Shown: piece after piece, positions 33,107-34,898 of the stretch
Layout of the letters: every line of letters starts with the position of its first letter
Numbering within the stretch: the stretch's first letter is position 1
From: an uncultured Lewinella sp.
GTDB lineage: Bacteria > Bacteroidota > Bacteroidia > Chitinophagales > Saprospiraceae
Length of the DNA: 34,898 nucleotides
Direction of reading: 5' to 3'
NCBI GenBank assembly: GCA_913057785.1
Contig: CAJXPD010000094.1
Span: 1 to 34,898 of the forward strand
The notes under the pieces: model-generated
Told to the model about the DNA's origin: nothing
Databases searched by the model: none
The model's input: only the letters and a program-made list of their open reading frames with translations
Translations under genes and position numbers: made by a program

Positions 33107-33195
33107 TTGCTTTCTATCCAATACATCCAGGCCACGTAGCCCAAAACGATCAGCGCTAGCACGGCAAATAAACCCCAAAAAATAAATCTATCCAT
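33103..33195 (-). CDS. 30-residue single-pass membrane protein, candidate symporter accessory subunit
   Basis: An ORF of 30 codons on the minus strand, from ATG (33193-33195) to TGA (33103-33105). The product starts MDRFIFWGLF, continues as one aliphatic membrane segment (AVLALIVLGYVAW) and ends in MYWIESK, with charged residues at both ends. It overlaps the upstream gene's TAG stop by 8 bp (TATGGATAG) and the symporter ATG by 4 bp (ATGA), so the three genes look translationally coupled. Tiny hydrophobic proteins encoded just before SSS transporters are known in other bacteria (symporter small accessory proteins), but I cannot test this one for homology. It is missed by length-filtered gene callers. 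Confidence comes from the overlaps and composition rather than from homology. Confidence 0.65.
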   Translation of the reverse strand: MDRFIFWGLFAVLALIVLGYVAWMYWIESK

Positions 33196-33853
33196 AGCTC
33201 AGTCGTTTCCGGTTAACCCAAATCAATACTCCAATTCCCAGGAACAAGAAGACCGCCAACAAATCTACTGCCGCGTTTAAGGTGAGCCCCCTTTGCTCTC
33301 CCTCAAGGCGTTGCAAGCGCAAGAAGGCCGGTAATGCAGGCACTTCTAAATTAATCACTTTATCTGTTGCCGTCAATGACTCCTCTAGCTTTACGGTTGG
33401 AAAAAGTACCGTATAGTTTTGGGTTGCAGGCATGCGGAGCTGCATTCTAAAGAAATCATTTTCAGAAGTCGCTGCCGAAAAATTGGTAAAGAACAGAGGG
33501 AGGCAAAATTGTTGGTCAGTGACCCTAACTTCATAAGTACATACCACGGCTGACCAAGCTTTTCCCGCTGGCTTACTTACCTCCAGTCGTTCCATCCCTT
33601 CCTTAGAAATCTCCGTTAAGGCTAACTCCTCTCCAGCCAAAGTTGCCGCCAAGAAATCCAGGCTCGTTCCTTCAAATTGTAAAGCCTTAATTTCAAAACT
33701 GGATACAGAATCAGCCAGGCTCAACGAAAATGTCTGCTGAACCTGCAACACGGAATCCTCCATGGCCACCTCAACCGAAACGGCGGTCAATTCCCCCTGA
33801 GCACTCAGACTGGTCACACCCAAAAACATCAGTATGTATAGCAGACACTTCAT
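33188..33853 (-). CDS. secreted, C-terminally anchored hypothetical protein
   Basis: Protein of 221 residues that I do not recognise. Signal peptide MKCLLYILMFLGVTSLSA (1-18), a beta-rich periplasmic domain (about 20-185: VEVAMEDSVLQVQQTFSLSL, FEIKALQFEGTSLDFL, VVCTYEVRVTDQQFCLPLFF), then a membrane segment near residues 193-212 and a basic tail NRKRLSYG on the cytoplasmic side. The ATG at 33853 abuts the M19 stop directly (TAAATG) and its own stop overlaps the 30-residue gene. It may be a substrate-binding or scaffold partner of the symporter or M19 enzyme, though a periplasmic beta-domain next to an SSS carrier is not a standard arrangement. Confidence 0.72.
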   Translation of the reverse strand: MKCLLYILMFLGVTSLSAQGELTAVSVEVAMEDSVLQVQQTFSLSLADSVSSFEIKALQFEGTSLDFLAATLAGEELALTEISKEGMERLEVSKPAGKAWSAVVCTYEVRVTDQQFCLPLFFTNFSAATSENDFFRMQLRMPATQNYTVLFPTVKLEESLTATDKVINLEVPALPAFLRLQRLEGEQRGLTLNAAVDLLAVFLFLGIGVLIWVNRKRLSYG

Positions 33854-34898
33854 TTATACCCAGACCTCTTCTAGTAATCGCAAAGTATTTTTCCCCATCA
33901 CCTTGGCAATATCCACTTCCGAATACCCATGCTTCACCAACCAGCGGACGATATTATAAGAGCCTTCTGTTGGATTCTCCAAGCCGTCCACATACTCAAC
34001 CGGATCATATTCCAAGCCTGCTTTGCCTTTCCCCTTAGACTCTTTCAAAGACAAAGCTGCGGAGTAAGCGCCATGTAAGCCGACGTGGTCGCCATACAAA
34101 GTATCTGGCCCCATCGTAACGTGGTCAATCCCTACTAAATCCTTGATGTATTCAAAATGCTCCATAACCGCATCGAGATTGTGCCTGCGGTGATTAGGCG
34201 TCAAAGTGGTGTGCGGTGCTGCCTCTATTCCAATTACACCGCCTTTCTCTGCACAGGCTATTAGGACCTCATCCGGTGCCATTCTATTGGTTCCCCAAAG
34301 GGCTTGGGCGCCGATATGACTCAGGATGATGGGTTTACTGCTGTGCTCAATGGTATCAAGAGCCGTTTGATCCCCGGTATGCGAACAGTCGATCAGTAGT
34401 CCGACCTTATTCATTCTATCCACCGCTCGCCTTCCGAACTTTGTTAGTCCACCATCCCGGTCTTCCTTTAATCCGGAGCCCAAAGCATTGGATTCGCTGT
34501 AAGTGATCCCAATAGATCGTAGACCAAATCCGTACAATAGATCGATCCGATCCAACTCATTCTCTATCATCATAGCCCCTTCCATGACTGCCACCCAAGC
34601 CACTTTACCTTCTCTATGGGCACGACGAATATCTTCGACTGTCTTACAGTGGATCACAAAGTCCTGATGGGCTATATCACACAATCGCATCCCCAAATCA
34701 TGGATCACCTCACTCCACTTCCAACCGCCTTTGGAATGTATTTGACACACCCCATTCATTAGATTATCAAATACACAATCCCAATGGCTCCGGGATAGCC
34801 CTTCAAAAGCTGTTGCCATGCGGCCCTCCTTGATATACGCCGGTGTTTGATTGATATCCTTTGGGAAAGTTCCTAAATGCTCATGCACACTGATCAAG
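33854..34898 (-). CDS. M19 (renal dipeptidase-like) metalloenzyme, 5' end beyond the window
   Basis: Zinc enzyme of the membrane dipeptidase (M19) family, cut at the window edge. The first visible codon, TTG at 34897, is probably an internal Leu, as no ATG precedes the ISVHEHLG motif. Motifs (counted from that TTG): H5-E-H7 where classical M19 has HxD, VMEGAMM with bridging Glu E106, IDCSHTGDQT with H173, ILSHIGAQAL with H194, NRMAPDE with R205 and VTMGPDTLYG with D265. The zinc set is therefore present except for the first Asp, replaced by His. M19 enzymes cleave dipeptides, D-amino-acid amides or related small amide or lactone substrates. No signal peptide is visible, but the true N-terminus is missing. 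It heads the run of M19, 221-residue, 30-residue, symporter, sulfatase, propeller and SDR genes. Confidence 0.87.
   Translation of the reverse strand, partial: LISVHEHLGTFPKDINQTPAYIKEGRMATAFEGLSRSHWDCVFDNLMNGVCQIHSKGGWKWSEVIHDLGMRLCDIAHQDFVIHCKTVEDIRRAHREGKVAWVAVMEGAMMIENELDRIDLLYGFGLRSIGITYSESNALGSGLKEDRDGGLTKFGRRAVDRMNKVGLLIDCSHTGDQTALDTIEHSSKPIILSHIGAQALWGTNRMAPDEVLIACAEKGGVIGIEAAPHTTLTPNHRRHNLDAVMEHFEYIKDLVGIDHVTMGPDTLYGDHVGLHGAYSAALSLKESKGKGKAGLEYDPVEYVDGLENPTEGSYNIVRWLVKHGYSEVDIAKVMGKNTLRLLEEVWV

Noticed and set aside
31673..33178. Longer symporter start (TTG at 33178).
   Set aside because: The extra 24 residues are not membrane-like and overlay the small upstream ORF. The ATG at 33106 overlaps that stop by four bases, which fits coupled translation.
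1..34898. tRNA genes, rRNA, CRISPR arrays, integrases, transposases and phage genes.
   Set aside because: Looked for characteristic motifs and repeat arrays in gaps and ORFs; none seen by eye. A tRNAscan or CRISPR search could still find a cryptic element.

Overview
The window looks like chromosomal DNA of a marine- or environment-type Bacteroidota, probably near the Saprospiria (Lewinella/Haliscomenobacter-like). This is inference. It rests on a type IX secretion (T9SS) C-terminal sorting domain on a 1276-residue secreted protein, a YARHG-domain protein, a Bacteroidota-style Crp/Fnr regulator, TAnnTTTG-type promoter elements, and start codons without Shine-Dalgarno sequences. No rRNA, tRNA, CRISPR array, insertion sequence or phage gene was seen.

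Layout. At 63-5722 all genes are on the minus strand: a Tat-exported metallophosphoesterase, then mostly uncharacterised small proteins (a 5-TM protein, a secreted YARHG protein, a lipocalin-like secreted protein, an Imm35/YrhB-like protein, a small membrane protein). At 5936-9766 (minus) lies a giant secreted T9SS cargo protein with a P-domain-like N-terminus and fibronectin III repeats. At 10150-14381 (plus) lies a surface-glycan block: an O-antigen-ligase-like protein, an overlapping FkbM methyltransferase, and an ArnT/PMT-type GT-C glycosyltransferase. At 14645-18952 a 7TMR-DISM/PAS histidine kinase (minus) diverges from a Tat-exported PhoX-type phosphatase (plus), with several inverted repeats between them.

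At 19048-23062 is a compact D-glucarate catabolic module: glucarate dehydratase (minus) diverging from a GntP-family permease and 5-dehydro-4-deoxyglucarate dehydratase (plus). It would carry glucarate to 2-oxoglutarate semialdehyde; the final dehydrogenase is not in the window. A strong hairpin separates gudD from phoX, and the kdgD stop overlaps the stop of a convergent GH26-like lipoprotein gene.

At 24347-26653 (minus) a Crp/Fnr regulator, a small beta-barrel-like protein and a di-heme cytochrome c peroxidase form a likely operon. A PhoD-like lipoprotein phosphatase follows at 26965-28023. The right end (28235-34898, all minus) is a tightly packed run: M19 dipeptidase-family protein (cut by the window edge), a secreted one-TM protein, a 30-residue membrane protein, a sodium:solute symporter, a sulfatase, a beta-propeller protein and an SDR oxidoreductase. 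The small membrane ORF overlaps both neighbours and is the best candidate for something overlooked. The whole run reads as an uptake and degradation pathway for an unknown sulfated and/or amide-bonded substrate.
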